Assembly: GCA_026929865.2 (NCBI GenBank)
Contig: CM049395.1
Coordinates: forward strand, 30,389,001-30,453,000
Length of the DNA stretch: 64,000 nt
Source: Hyperoplus lanceolatus
Lineage: Eukaryota; Chordata; Actinopteri; Uranoscopiformes; Ammodytidae
Direction of reading: 5' to 3'
The notes beneath the pieces are model-generated. The model saw only the letters and a list, made by a program, of their open reading frames with translations. It ran no database searches and was not told the origin of the DNA. Of the stretch, positions 1 to 12,500 are shown one piece after another (the stretch's first letter is position 1; each line of letters begins with the position of its first letter). A program made the translations under genes and the position numbers.

Positions 1-1535
1 GCCTTGATCTAGCCTCTTGCTTTTATATCCGTCGCATCCCCGTTTGTTTTCATATGGAGGCTTCGTTGATGTGACGTCACTTCACGTGCGCACTGGATTG
101 TGGGTCAGAATCGCCCATATAGGATGCACTTTTCAACACTAACAATCTTGGCCGCATGAAGTATGACATACGGGTACTTCTAACCATCCTAAATCTTGCC
201 ACAAGAATCGGGACATCCTAAATCTTTTTTCTACATACTATATAGTAGAAAGTATGTGATTCGGAACGCAACCTTGATGTTTGGGGCGGAGGGCTCGGCC
301 ATTATTAGGCTTCCAGTTCAGACTGACCAGTGTAATGACCTATAATAACCATAAACACCTACAGTGCTTTTTACAGTAGGATATATAAGGAGACTGAGGT
401 GGGAACCCTGGACCTTGTAGGGGTCCAGGGTGTAAGAAAAAAATGCAACCTTTTAAAATAAAATTCATCAATCTGGTGCACTTTGAGAAGAAAATTGTAT
501 GCAACCAGGCCCAGGGGCCCAAGGGCTCAGGGGGGCCCTAAGCCAGAAATACTGATAGTAACTTTACATGTCGCATTGTCAAAGAGCTCAGTCACTCATG
601 TCAATAACAGGGTCCAAAAAGGAATCACCTAAAATAAGGAAATAAATCATCATGGGCCCATCAGCTAGTAGGTGAAAAATAGAAGTGCAAAACTAAAGTG
701 CAAAACTAAAGCATTATTACCTCTGTCTTAGGGGCTTCATGAGGGGCCTTGAAGGCCCCCTCACACATACAGTAATAAGCTTTCTATGTGTAAATTCTAT
801 ACTGTTCATAAAAAGTAGCTATCCACCCTTTATCTGTTGAATAGAGATAGGGAGGAGTGTGGGGGGTCTTTAAGAGTCTGGGCCCATGGGCCCATTATCT
901 CATAATCCGTCTATGAACCAAATGGTTTCCACAATCTTTTTTTTTTTTTTTTTTTTCGCGGGCAGCATGCACAAGCATTATTTATTAAAAAAAAAAAAAG
1001 TGGGGGGCCCCACACTGGGTCTTGAAACGGGCCTCGAGATCGTTAAGACCGCCCTGACGACGGAACGCAGCGCCTTCTCTCTGCCCGCTCGCCTCACCAT
1101 TGAGAATGCATTAGAGGGCGCAACAAACGCCTCGGCCCGTGTGAAACAACGGCCTTAAATACTGAACGAAGGAAATCAAATGAGGTTTTGGCATTCCCCC
1201 CAAAAGTTCTCTCCAAAAGGAGAATTTTTTTTTTTCCTGGGACAGCTGGTGAAAAAAGAGAACAATTCTGGGAAAAACGGGACGGGTGGCAACACTAGTA
1301 GGCACATTAACACGGTAAAATAATAGTACTGCGGCTGCGACTACTTGAACGCTCCGATGAGAAAAAAAATTAAACTTTCCTGCAGACGCTCTGATTTATT
1401 GATGTCACCGCCCCTCAATGACAAACACTGTTTCTGATTGGCCAAATGACCGTCAAAGCTCATATGATAGGAGTTAACATCCGTCAATCATAGTTAGTCA
1501 CTATGGTCACTCCATGTCTCCGCTCCGCTCCACAC

Positions 1536-1557
1536 CACACACACACACACACACACA
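1536..1557. repeat. (CA)n microsatellite
   Basis: About eleven uninterrupted CA dinucleotides, followed within 30 bases by a C-rich run at about 1573-1590. Confidence 0.9.
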
Positions 1558-2856
1558 GTGCTGGCCATCAGACCCCCCCCCCCCCCTCCCCCTCCGTCCC
1601 AAAAAATATTTTCTCAACGGATCTCCACGAATCACAAAGATAGCCAATTTTGTTTCCAAAACGGCGAATTTCGCCGAAAGGTGTCGAGTTTGCATGCCTG
1701 TATTAGGTTATCATGATGCGTTCAAGTGTAACGTAAAGGAATGGGAAATTTAGTTTTTGGCGAGAAACATGAGTAATACAGTTGTATAGGGCTCTCATCA
1801 TTTTAAAATATATAATTAAACTACTGATGCCAATATTTATTAAAAATGTTATTTAATTTAAAATACAATTATTTATTTCCTAAATATTTTCCTAATCACT
1901 AAAACATGATGCAAAGTGACAGTAGGCAATACATTAACCAGCAAGTGCGAACATTTATATATTTTTTCATAGATAGTATACACTACACACATTTTTTAAA
2001 GCCAAAAATAATATTTTCTTCAAAATATATATTAATAATAATAGAAAAGTATCGATAGTGGTATCGATAAAGACCCGGATCGATAAGGCGTATCGATAAA
2101 GGTATCGATATCAATAAATATTAACGATCCCCATCCCTACACGTAAGTAGCCCGAACTTTATAACACCTATTCAACCTGTAAAAGTGGACAAATAGAAAG
2201 TGATATGGTGTGTGTGTACACCATGGATCTATTATAAGTAGGGATGTTAAACGACTCATTAGCGTGCCTTTTTTTTTTCCACGGCAGCAGCACGCAGTTG
2301 TGGTGCTGATAAGAATGAGCAACTGCGCTTTCCTTTAAACAACACTACTTCTGCCACCCACTGCGTTTGTTCAAACTTAAGAGTTTGCATAAAAGCCTTT
2401 TTGATAATAAAAATTAGATGCTTTAATTAAACGATGTCCATGCGCCGGAGTTGAATGTAACTTAACTTACTCGGCTGAAAACAGAAACTAACAGAGGGAG
2501 GCGGCTCACTGTACAGTCCCTTCAGTCACGCTGTCAGCTTGCCAACATGGCTCTGTATAATCAGGCTCGACACATACAAACAGATTGTGGAAGCCGTTCC
2601 CCTAGACAACGTTAACAGGCAGGATATCCCCGACTATCATTTAGCCATTTAGCACACGTAAACTCGCATCACGGACGTCTCCCATGTCCCTAAAAAATCT
2701 AATAAAGTAAAAAAACCCTGATTGACCGATTTCTATTTTTAGAGTCGTCTTTACTCTTGAGCACGGGTCGAGAATAGACACATTGTTCACATCCGTAATT
2801 ATAAGAGGTGTGTAAACGAGCATAGTTCATGTCAACTGTTTGTTTAAAGGCGAATG

Positions 2857-3007
<151 letters not shown>

Positions 3008-3373
3008 ACGCGCCTACAAGTCGGCTGCTTCAGATGGTGGGTGCACTACAACAATGACGTCACGGTTAACCATCTACACGGGGAAAAAAACGGTGTGTAA
3101 ACGTTTAGCCATTTTTGTAAACGTTCACACTTCACACCCCTAGTAGACACTATTTTTTGTCACCTCTGCTTTCATTGTAAATGTAACTGGGTGGACACGC
3201 TAACTTGCGTGATGAAGTTGAGTCAACATGTCAACTTAAAAAGAAAAATTATAAAATAAGGTGCTTTCTCTATCGTTTCTGTCTTCATTTCTCTGCAGTC
3301 TGCACTGCTCGCTATTGCGTTTTAAAAAACTGTGTCAACCTGCTAATTTAGGTGGAAAAGCAGCATCACTTAC

Positions 3374-3631
3374 CTGAGGCAAAGCAGTGTTAAGTTGTCT
3401 CTGAAGTGAGTCCCTTTCATGGCTGACTTCGTGCAGTTTGCCTTGAGTCAAGCCCAGATTCTCCTGAGTCTCTCTCAGAGTGTCTAGAAGACGATCCCTC
3501 TCCTCCAGCATGGATACCATCAGAGACTCAAAGTGACCCTCTGAGTCTGACTGCAGTGGAGAGCCAGAGCCTCGTCGACCACCGCCTCCCCCTTCAGCCT
3601 CGCTGATGGTGGGCATCACTTCGCACATCAT
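3374..3631 (-). CDS. ppfia4: liprin-alpha, first coding exon (N-terminal 86 residues), PPFIA4-like
   Basis: Liprin-alpha proteins are coiled-coil and SAM-domain scaffolds that organise presynaptic active zones and bind LAR receptor phosphatases, RIM, ELKS and KIF1A. The exon encodes 86 residues from the conserved start [11 protein letters not shown], through a Gly/Ser-rich linker, to the coiled-coil start (about residues 38-86) with [17 protein letters not shown] and ends with [16 protein letters not shown]. It stops in phase 0 at a strong donor (CAG|GTAAGTG). The family's first coding exon is of this kind. From memory, the block with [23 protein letters not shown] and MVSMLEERD is closest to PPFIA4 rather than PPFIA1-3, but paralogue assignment is tentative. 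Just upstream, TTTGTAG before ATGATG could be an acceptor, implying a separate 5' UTR exon further right. The rest of the gene lies left of the window. Confidence 0.88.
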
Positions 3632-6600
3632 CTACAAACATGGTTTGGACGGGACAGAATAGGGCCAAAAGAGAAAGCAGGAAAAGAAAAGATGAGCATT
3701 ATGATGACGGCAAGAAGAGATAAGAAACAGAATAGATATAATAAGTCCAACATTTCAGTATTAAGAAATCTGAATTGTCACCTTCTCCAAAGTAGGCCTT
3801 TTGACTTGTTATAGCAGAGAAGGCACAGGTGGAATTATTCCACAAAGTCCCTCAGTAAGTAAGTGAAACACAGGGACCTGGAACCTGCTAAATGCAGTTT
3901 TCATTATTGTTGTCGATTGTGTTTACTTTTTCTTCTGCAGTGAAATAGGCTTATTGTAATGGTTGAATCTTCTCTCCTACAGAAGCACTTTAGGCTCAGT
4001 TCCTAAAAAGGTTCCCTGAGATAATTTTCAACAAAACAAGTGTACAAATATTAATAACTCTTCTGTTAGTTCAGTGGATTATCTTGCATACCTGATATCT
4101 TCTTTCTAAAAGCTTTCTTTCATGTATATTTTTTAAGTGTTATTTTCAGTGCATTGAAAACCGCAAACAATATCTTCCCACGGTCCTCCTTGACATATTT
4201 GAGATAAAACAGAAGACAGTGGGCACATTTAAAAGTGCACCTTTGAGGTGATTTAATCAGGGTACTTTGCAGACCCCTCCAACAGCTTATTAAGTAAGTA
4301 GAACGGAAGTTAGACTAAAATCAGCTGAACCTGCATACCAATTATTACTAATGGTTAACTAGTACTGTAATATACTTGCCCAGAGTAAACAGTCAAGTAA
4401 ACCTAGTAGCATTCAGAAAGGAACAAAGAGCCCTAAACTAATCAAAGGCAACAAAGCAAGCCGAGTTGTCTGAAGCTTGTTGAGCAAAGTCATCTAACAA
4501 CAGCTGGGCAGGAAGGTCTGGGGAATTAGAACCACTCTCCACACCAAGGAGCTTAGGTGCTGTAGACAGACTGTTAGACAAAAAGCCAAGAATCATGTGA
4601 GCTGGATTTACCATACCTAGTGAACAACAATTTACAAATGGAGACAAGTCGAGTAGGACCTTAGTGGCAGCCAGAGCCGTCCCTTCATCTAGTCCTTTGA
4701 ATTGCCATAGATGACGAAAGGAATTTGCTATTAGAAATCATTGTGTAGGATTCAGCACAAAAACATAGCTGTATCTTCTAACATTCATGCTCAAGCTGGA
4801 CGATACCTGTTCGGTCCAAATAAACCAGACAAAAATCAACACCAACAAATTTCCTGTTCCAAATGATAAAATTAATACATAGAAGGAGCAAAACATAACC
4901 TAATTTATCAAAAGCAAAATATAAAACCAACGCTTCATATCCAGGTCAAGCCACTCAGGCTCAACCATGTTAATGGGGGGGAGGGTCACTCAGCATCCAT
5001 CCAGGGACTGACAGATGGTGGGTCCAGTGTGACTTACCACAGACATCACACCTCAAAAAGTAGAGATGACAAACCACAACCTGGAGGCAGGAAACTTACA
5101 GGCTTCAACTTAAAACCACTTTAAAACACATTTCTGTTACATTACATAGGAAGAATTGAGGAGTATTTATCTATTTTACATAATATCAAAATGATGCACA
5201 CAGGACTGAAAAGCAATTCTAGCATGACAGAAGTCTGAGGGCACTGCCACTTGTGACTATTAGGATTTAATTTGGGCAATTGAATTGAATTTGCACGTAT
5301 CACGTTGAAATGCAATTAGAAGGTTATACGGTTTGATAGTATGATCTTGTGAAAAACATTCAGCTAACATGGTTCCTGTAATGGAAAATAAAATATTATC
5401 ATAGAGCAAATCAACCAAAAACTGAAGTACATGTACAGGCATCCACTATGATACAGTCAAACAAAAAAACATTTGGAAATGTGATTGGTCATTTCCAACA
5501 CAAACTATAACTTAAACCTAAAGTTGCTTAGTGTTTACATATGTTTTTTATCTCACCTTTGAATGATGTTAATCCAATTGTCTTTATGATCCACGTTATT
5601 TTAAGGTGCCAAGACAATGTCAACAAAGTCCAGGTACTCCAATTCCTGTCACAACTTCGTCAAGCTTCAAAAGTATCCACAGTCATTTAAATCCTAAATT
5701 CCGTTCAGAGTCTGGGATGCATTAAGGCTGTGGAATGGGTCTTCTCCATGAAAAAGGGAATAATTTCCAAAAGGCCTCAAAGCGAAACCCACATAAAGTG
5801 AGCAGGGGGCAGTATTCCAACTTTGGCCGGCTAACTCGACGTTAGAAGGCTAGCATTAAGTAAACTGGTGATTCGATGATTGCATATCTGGATTTGGAAG
5901 TAAAGTGTCTACCTTTGCTTATCAAAACAAATGGCCATCCTCGAAAATAAAGTTCAGCTCGCCGGAAAACACATTTCATAACTGGTAGAAATGTGATGAT
6001 ACAGTTAGATGACGTGGAAACAGCTGTAGCCTTGCTAGCTTTAGCTAATTTGAAACAGAGTTCTTTGGCTTGAAGTCAGTGTAAAGTCGACTGCTAGCCA
6101 ACGTTAGCTACTAGCCAGCTAGGTGGCTAACGCTTGCTAGTTTCATACACTAACTTAGCTATGATAACGTCAGTTAGTTATCTAATGACAAGCTTTATTT
6201 TGTATAAAGGACAACATAACACAGTTATCGTATAACTATGTATCTTACATCATCGAAAATACTGAAACGAGTTTTAAAAATCCTGAAATGGATCACGAAA
6301 ACTGTGCTGAAATGATTAATCTACCAAGTAATGTTAGCGCATCGGCTAATGTTAGCTTCCCGTCGAGTCGGTCGAGTCGCGTCACCACATCATTGCTCGA
6401 CTCGAAAACTTCAAGCCAACATTCACGCTAGCGTGGTTTTGGTCCGTTAGGGAAGTCCAAGCAGCAGATTCAAACTCATATTCCCTTCGTTTCCGTCCGA
6501 GTTTCTGGTGTTCTCTCGGTATTTCCACCATTAAAAAGCTCCGACTGTAAGGTCCTTCCCTGTCGCCACTGCCTGCCAGCCTCGGCAGTCGGGACAGCCA

Positions 6601-9011
6601 ATGGTGAGCTATCGGCTAGCGCCTCTCATTAGCCTGCTCGTCCACGAGAAGAGAGCGCTCCGCAGGTTGGCAGAAGGAGGACAGGGGAAACGCAGCAGCT
6701 AGGCCTACTGTCAGTTCCTGTAGGGGACCGGAGTCTTCACTCAGGTAAATGTACACAGCAAAACTTACCCACTTTTTTTTTTTATACATCAAATCCAACT
6801 GGCTGTGTATATGGAATGTCAAGCATTTCGGCTTAATCTACTGCGCCTACTATAGGCTACAGGACTCCTGTATATGTTGCCAAATAGGCCGCCTTATTAA
6901 ATGTCTTAAATCAATCTTTAAAAATTCTGAAAAAATTAAGACATTGAAATGTAATACATCAATTTGATTGGCAGCATCATCATCAGTTTCGCAATGCAGC
7001 ATGGCATGTCACGTACTTGTCTCGCACAGCCAGACCAAACTACAGCAATATGTAGTAGCCTAGTTGTCTTTTCATTTGTGTATTTTGAATGACCTGGAGG
7101 AAAAAATGTACATAGGCCTAAGTAAAAGATAAATCACTCTTATCCCGAGTGGCATTAAAATACGTTTTAAAAGTATTGAATCTAACTTTACCTTACGAAC
7201 CCTTAATGAAATTATAATTATAGGAGCATGGCCTACTCAGCCTGTTAAATATGCCAATAATTGTTATTATTAAATTATAACCTTAATCAACATAGGGAAA
7301 CCTTCTAAATCCCCAAATACACAACCAATACAAAATTACAAAAACATTATGTTTTTTGACTCGACGTCATTGGAAATGAGGGTCACCCCTCAATTGGTCT
7401 CTCGAGGATAAATAAAAGTTTAATGAAAAATGAAAATTATGTGACTAAAAATAAAGTACACTAACAAAGTAGCCTACATTTTCCTTTTGGTTTGACGTTA
7501 AAATGACAGTGAGAATTGTTTTAATTCACACCTTTACGTCGATGAGTAAGGAGGTTCGGTCTGGTCAAACGTCAGTTATTGGGTTACCCATAATTCAAAA
7601 TGTTTTAACAATTTTACTGAGTGACCTACATTCAGCTGTTGCAAAAAAAAAAACGTTCTAATGAAGGACTGACAACAAATAGAATAGTGGCGTCATCTTG
7701 TGGTGTAATGACGAAATGATAGGCAACTCTATTAGAATGTATAATGTAAAATAATCTGACGTTATACCAGGATAATATTTTTCTCTATAACTAAAATTAC
7801 GTTCAACAGGGGTTGTAAAACATTATGATCACAACATTTGGAAATTATTTTAAATGTTTCATTCCAGAATTTGGTATAAAGGTATAATAATAGCAGTAAC
7901 AAAGACATTTTAAGTTTGTTTTATATTGGTGGGGTATGTTGTAGGTACTTAAGATTTATGACCTCAGTATTATTAAAACCCTACTTCAATTGCGGTGTAT
8001 ATAATAAATGATGTAAAGTCTGACAATCTGTATCTCTGAATCAGACCAGTCTGATATTTTTATAATTGTATTTTCAGTAAGCACAAACAATACAACCTTG
8101 TCAACTTTTAGATTTGTCGGGCTGTAGAATGAGGGTTCACTTTTTAAATTAAAGCTCAGAAGTCACCCTGAGCTTTAAATATTTGTTTTAATATGTGTGG
8201 ATGTCTTTCTATTGCTCTGCAGTTATTGTTTTCTTCAGGACTGTAGGTTGTGAATGCAGGTTTTTTGGTGAGTCCAATCAGTAGGCTTTATGCTTGGTGA
8301 TTGGGGGTTAATACACTACTTTTGACCGTTTTAGTCTGAAATTAAGGTGCCTCCACGCTTTGTCAGGCAGCAAAATTTACGAATGTTGCAATGTTGTTGT
8401 TAGGGCTGGGTATCATTCAAATTTTAGTTTGATATCGATTCAGATTCCAATAACTTGACTTTGATACCGGCTCCTGAAAGATACTGTCTTCTATACCAAT
8501 TTTATGAAATCTGACTTCAGCAAGATGAAATTAGATATTTATGATTAAAAAAAACGTAATTTCTATTTTTTAGTTACTTGGCATTTTTACAAAATATCAA
8601 CAAATAAAACCTTAAATGAACTGAAATCGAAGTGACTGCCTTCAGATTACCTAAAATGCCCAATCTCCTAGCCACTGCAGCTCCACCAAGGTATAAAAGC
8701 CAAAAGGAACTAAATGTAAACAATACAATGCACATTGATGTGTACTGTGTAACCCATGTTGAAACCTCATGTATTTTTCCTGGACACATCAAGCATGCTG
8801 CTTGCTAATTGGCTCACTGACTGACAAGACATATTTCCCAACTTCGATACATAGTTGTTGTAAACTTTTACAATGTACCGCCATCCTTTAAATGCACATT
8901 TATGAAGTTCTGATTATCAGTTGTTTGAAACACAGCTAATGAATTATAATGAGGTTCAGTAAAAGGAAAGTACTACTAAATATATAAACCTACTTGCTGG
9001 ATTAGAAATGG

Positions 9012-9047
<36 letters not shown>

Positions 9048-9106
9048 AAGAAAGTAAGATGATTAAAGAGGTCAAGAGCAAACATATACAGTATATAGAA
9101 GAATGT
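3632..9106. other. upstream/5' region of the liprin-alpha gene and intergenic DNA
   Basis: No further coding exon seen. About 5700-6740 is relatively unique, has CpGs and lacks obvious transposon ends, so it is a candidate promoter and 5' UTR exon area for the minus-strand liprin gene (inference; no exon defined). A possible minus-strand donor is at about 5549 (CAAAG|GTGAGAT). The 8395-8560 stretch resembles a decayed fish MITE of the 'GGGCTGGGTATC' kind. The remainder to 9000 is AT-rich and featureless to me. Confidence 0.45.
9014..9045. repeat. (TG)n microsatellite
   Basis: About sixteen GT dinucleotides, just beyond the 3' end of the ZP gene. Confidence 0.9.
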
Positions 9107-9112
9107 TTTATT
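9107..9112 (-). promoter_or_regulatory. candidate poly(A) signal of ZP gene copy 1
   Basis: AATAAA on the minus strand (TTTATT on plus), about 260 bases past the stop codon at 9374. No other canonical signal was noted between them on that strand. Position fits; use is inferred. Confidence 0.45.
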
Positions 9113-9373
9113 GATCCATTAAGCAAGTGTATACGGTAATATTTGACATGACATGATGATGGTATATGAAATAGTAATTAATATGATTGTATAGGGCTAC
9201 ACCCACCAATAAACATACTTGTTTTCAATGATACAACAATGTAGTAAAACCCATTGTTAAGATACATGGGATCCCACAGCGGTAAACAGGACAGCACAGT
9301 TTAACATTCACCCAGCAGCTGCATTACTGTTGGATCATCCTTTCTAATAAATGTAAAATATTCTGTAAACATT

Positions 9374-9510
9374 TTAACTTTCAAATGTGGGCAGAGGTTG
9401 GTATTTCAGCCTGGACATTCTGGTTTTGTACATGGCCGCTGCACTGATCATGCCAACTGCTGCAAGAAGACATCCAGCGATGAATACCAGGTTCAGATTC
9501 AGGTTCATGA
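9374..9510 (-). CDS. ZP copy 1 exon 14: transmembrane helix, tail and stop
   Basis: 137 bases, acceptor TTTCCTTCAG. Encodes MNLNLNLVFIAGCLLAAVG, a hydrophobic helix, then YKTRMSRLKYQPLPTFES and TAA. This tail is a hallmark of the fish ZP family as I recall it. Confidence 0.87.
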
Positions 9511-12500
9511 CTGAAGGAAAGAAAAGATTAAATGTGAATTAAATATTGTCGTCCAAAGTCTATCTGGTGCTAAAACAAGGAAGATAAGAAAACACTCCTT
9601 GATTTCATACCTGGGCTTCCAGTCCTCTCTTCTGATCTCCTTAAGCGCAGGGGACCCTGGGAAACGAAGTGTGTTGCACTCTGAGTGACAATCTCTCTCT
9701 TGTGGTGGTGATGTTCGTGGCTGCCTGAGCTTGTGGAGTTGATACATCCCTGTGAGCACCTGGTGTTGGGTTTCCCTGCTTCACACATCAGGACTTCACA
9801 GCTAATGTACACCTGAATGCAACAGGACACGCTGTCATTAAATGAACAGAAATACATATGTCTCTTTTCGTGGGCAATAGCAGAGTTGTTGTCAGAGATC
9901 CCACATACAAGATCAAACCTCTGCTCCACATTGCTTCTTCATGCCAGTCAGTACTTTTCTATCTCATATTATTTTTTATATATTTTTTTGAAAGATTTTG
10001 GAGTGAGAGAGTTAAAACGGGGCAATGAATATTAGGGGAAGATATGCAGAGAACTGACCCGGGTCGGATTTTAACACAGGTCTGCTGCGAGGCCTGAGCC
10101 TCTAGGGGGGCGCTCTGACCAATGTGCCACGAGCGCTCCCCATCCTCCTTAATTTCATGTTTGTACATTTTTCGTTTGTCTTAGTTTTTCTTTGTTTATT
10201 CAAGATGTGATATATCAGTCATGATCATCATGCATGAAATTAACAATGTGAAACCGCAACAACTTCTCTATACTCGAGCTACAGGTCACAACCAGACAAA
10301 ATGTCAACATATATGTCAGATCATTCTAACACACCTGAGACAATTATCACATAAAAAGTTAGTTAAAGTTAGTGCTAAATGTGCACAGGAATTCAACCTT
10401 TTTCGAAATTATTTTATAACTATGCACCTGTGTACCCCAATAGGTGTGCCTTAGATAACACTTACTAAAACTCAGATAAAAAAAACTGGACCTATTAATG
10501 GTGGGATTTAGATAGATCACATTGACAGTTGCAGGTACTTTATAGTCTAACCACTTAGTCCATTCTATACCTGGTCATGCAAGCCAATGAATGCGAAGGC
10601 CTCCACACTGAACCTGAATTGTCTCTTGTGGGCAGGGGAATAGATTTCAACAGTCAAGTCCTTTGTACACCTAGTCGAAAAAAAAAGAAAAAAAAATCCT
10701 CTGTAACTTCATTCCTTACAGTTGATAACATAGGTAAGATGAGGTACAGGCCCAGGTGAAACTCAAAAACACATTAAATGTTCATCTATCCATACATTAT
10801 CTACAACTGGGCAAGTGGATATAAACATGGGGCAAAGATTGTGTTACAGACAATCATTCACACCTATGAGCAATGAGTCAGGCAAATTCAGTTGCAAACC
10901 TCTCATAAACAAGCAACGTGTGCTCTGTTGCCACTAGAGGGTGTACTCATTCCTACCCATTTTCAATGATGTAGTACTTTGGCCAGTAGTCTGGGTTGTC
11001 ATATGGTGCAGCTGTGCAGGACAGCACAAACAGCTCAGTGTTGTTGACTGAAGAGGTGGCCTCCATCTCCATGTAAATCCTGCTCCCTATGTCATACACT
11101 AGAGGGTAGTTATTGGGATCCATCATGGTTTGGAATTGGTTGTTGGGATAGAACTCAAACTGGTAGGTGAATGTGCCGAAGCCTCTCTCCCACACTGTGA
11201 CATTCTGCCTATGTGCTGTGAAGCCCAGTGTCACGTTCCCTCGTTTGGGGTACTGGCAGTAGAACTGCACTTCCAGCAGGTGTTTCCTGGTGATCAGGTC
11301 TTCGATGTTGTCGGCCGTGGTGATTACATTTTTGAAAATTAGGTTCTGATCATCTTCCTGCAGAATAAATAGTAAGGCAAGGCAAGTTTATTTATATACA
11401 GTTGTGTTCAAAATAATAGCATTGTGTTTAAAAAAGTGAGTAAAGATCAAAATCCTAATAATAGCTTTTATTTCCATATACGCAAATATATTGGGGACAT
11501 TGTACATTCAATTCCAACTCCAAATATGAAGAAACATTTGTCAAATGTTTCTTCATCTTTACAGAAAGTGAAGAAAAAGGAATATTAAACTGTTCAAAAA
11601 AATAGCAGTGTCTGCATTTTTCTTTACAACTCAAACATTTACTATATCAACTGAAAAATGCATGAAGATTTAGCTTTCCTATGAATCACTGAACTAATAT
11701 TTAGTTGTATAACCTCTGTTTCTGAGAACTGCTTCACATCTGTGTTGCAGGGAGCCGACCAACTTATGGCACCTGTGAACAGGTGTTTCAGCCCAGGACG
11801 ATTGGACAACATTCCATAATTCCTCTGCATTTCTTGGTTTTGCCTCAAAAACAGCATTTTTGATGTCACCACATAGGTTTTCTATTGGATTAAGGTCCAG
11901 GGATTGGGCTGGCCACTCCACAACGTTACTCTTGTTGGTCTGGAACCAAGATCTTGTTCGCTTACTGGTGTGTTTGGGGTCGTTGACTTGTTGGAACACC
12001 CATTTCAAGGGCATTTCCTCTTCAGCATAAGGCAACATGACCTCTTCAAGTATTTAAATGTATCCAAACTGATCCATGATCCATGCTATGCGATAAATAG
12101 ACCCGACACCATAGTATGAGAAACATCCCCATAACATGATGTCTGCGCCACCATGCTTCACTGTCTTCAAAGTGTACTGTGGCGTGAATAGGGGCCGCAG
12201 ACAGTTTGTCAGACGATCCCCAAACACTGAATTCAAGCCACGGTACACTTTGAAGACAGTGAAGCATGGTGGCACAGACATCATGTTATGGGGATCATTG
12301 TCATACTATGGTGTCGGGTCTATTTATCGCATACCATGGATCATGGATCAGTTTGGATACATTTAAATACTTGAAGAGGTCATGTTGCCTTATGCAGAAG
12401 AGGAAATGCCCTTGAAATGGGTGTTCCAACAAGTCAACGATCCCAAACACACCAGTAAGCGAACAAGATCTTGGTTCCAGACCAACAAGAGTAACGTTAT

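Noticed and set aside
5700-6740. A defined 5' UTR exon and transcription start for liprin-alpha
   Set aside because: The region looks promoter-like, but no single donor or start could be supported from sequence alone.
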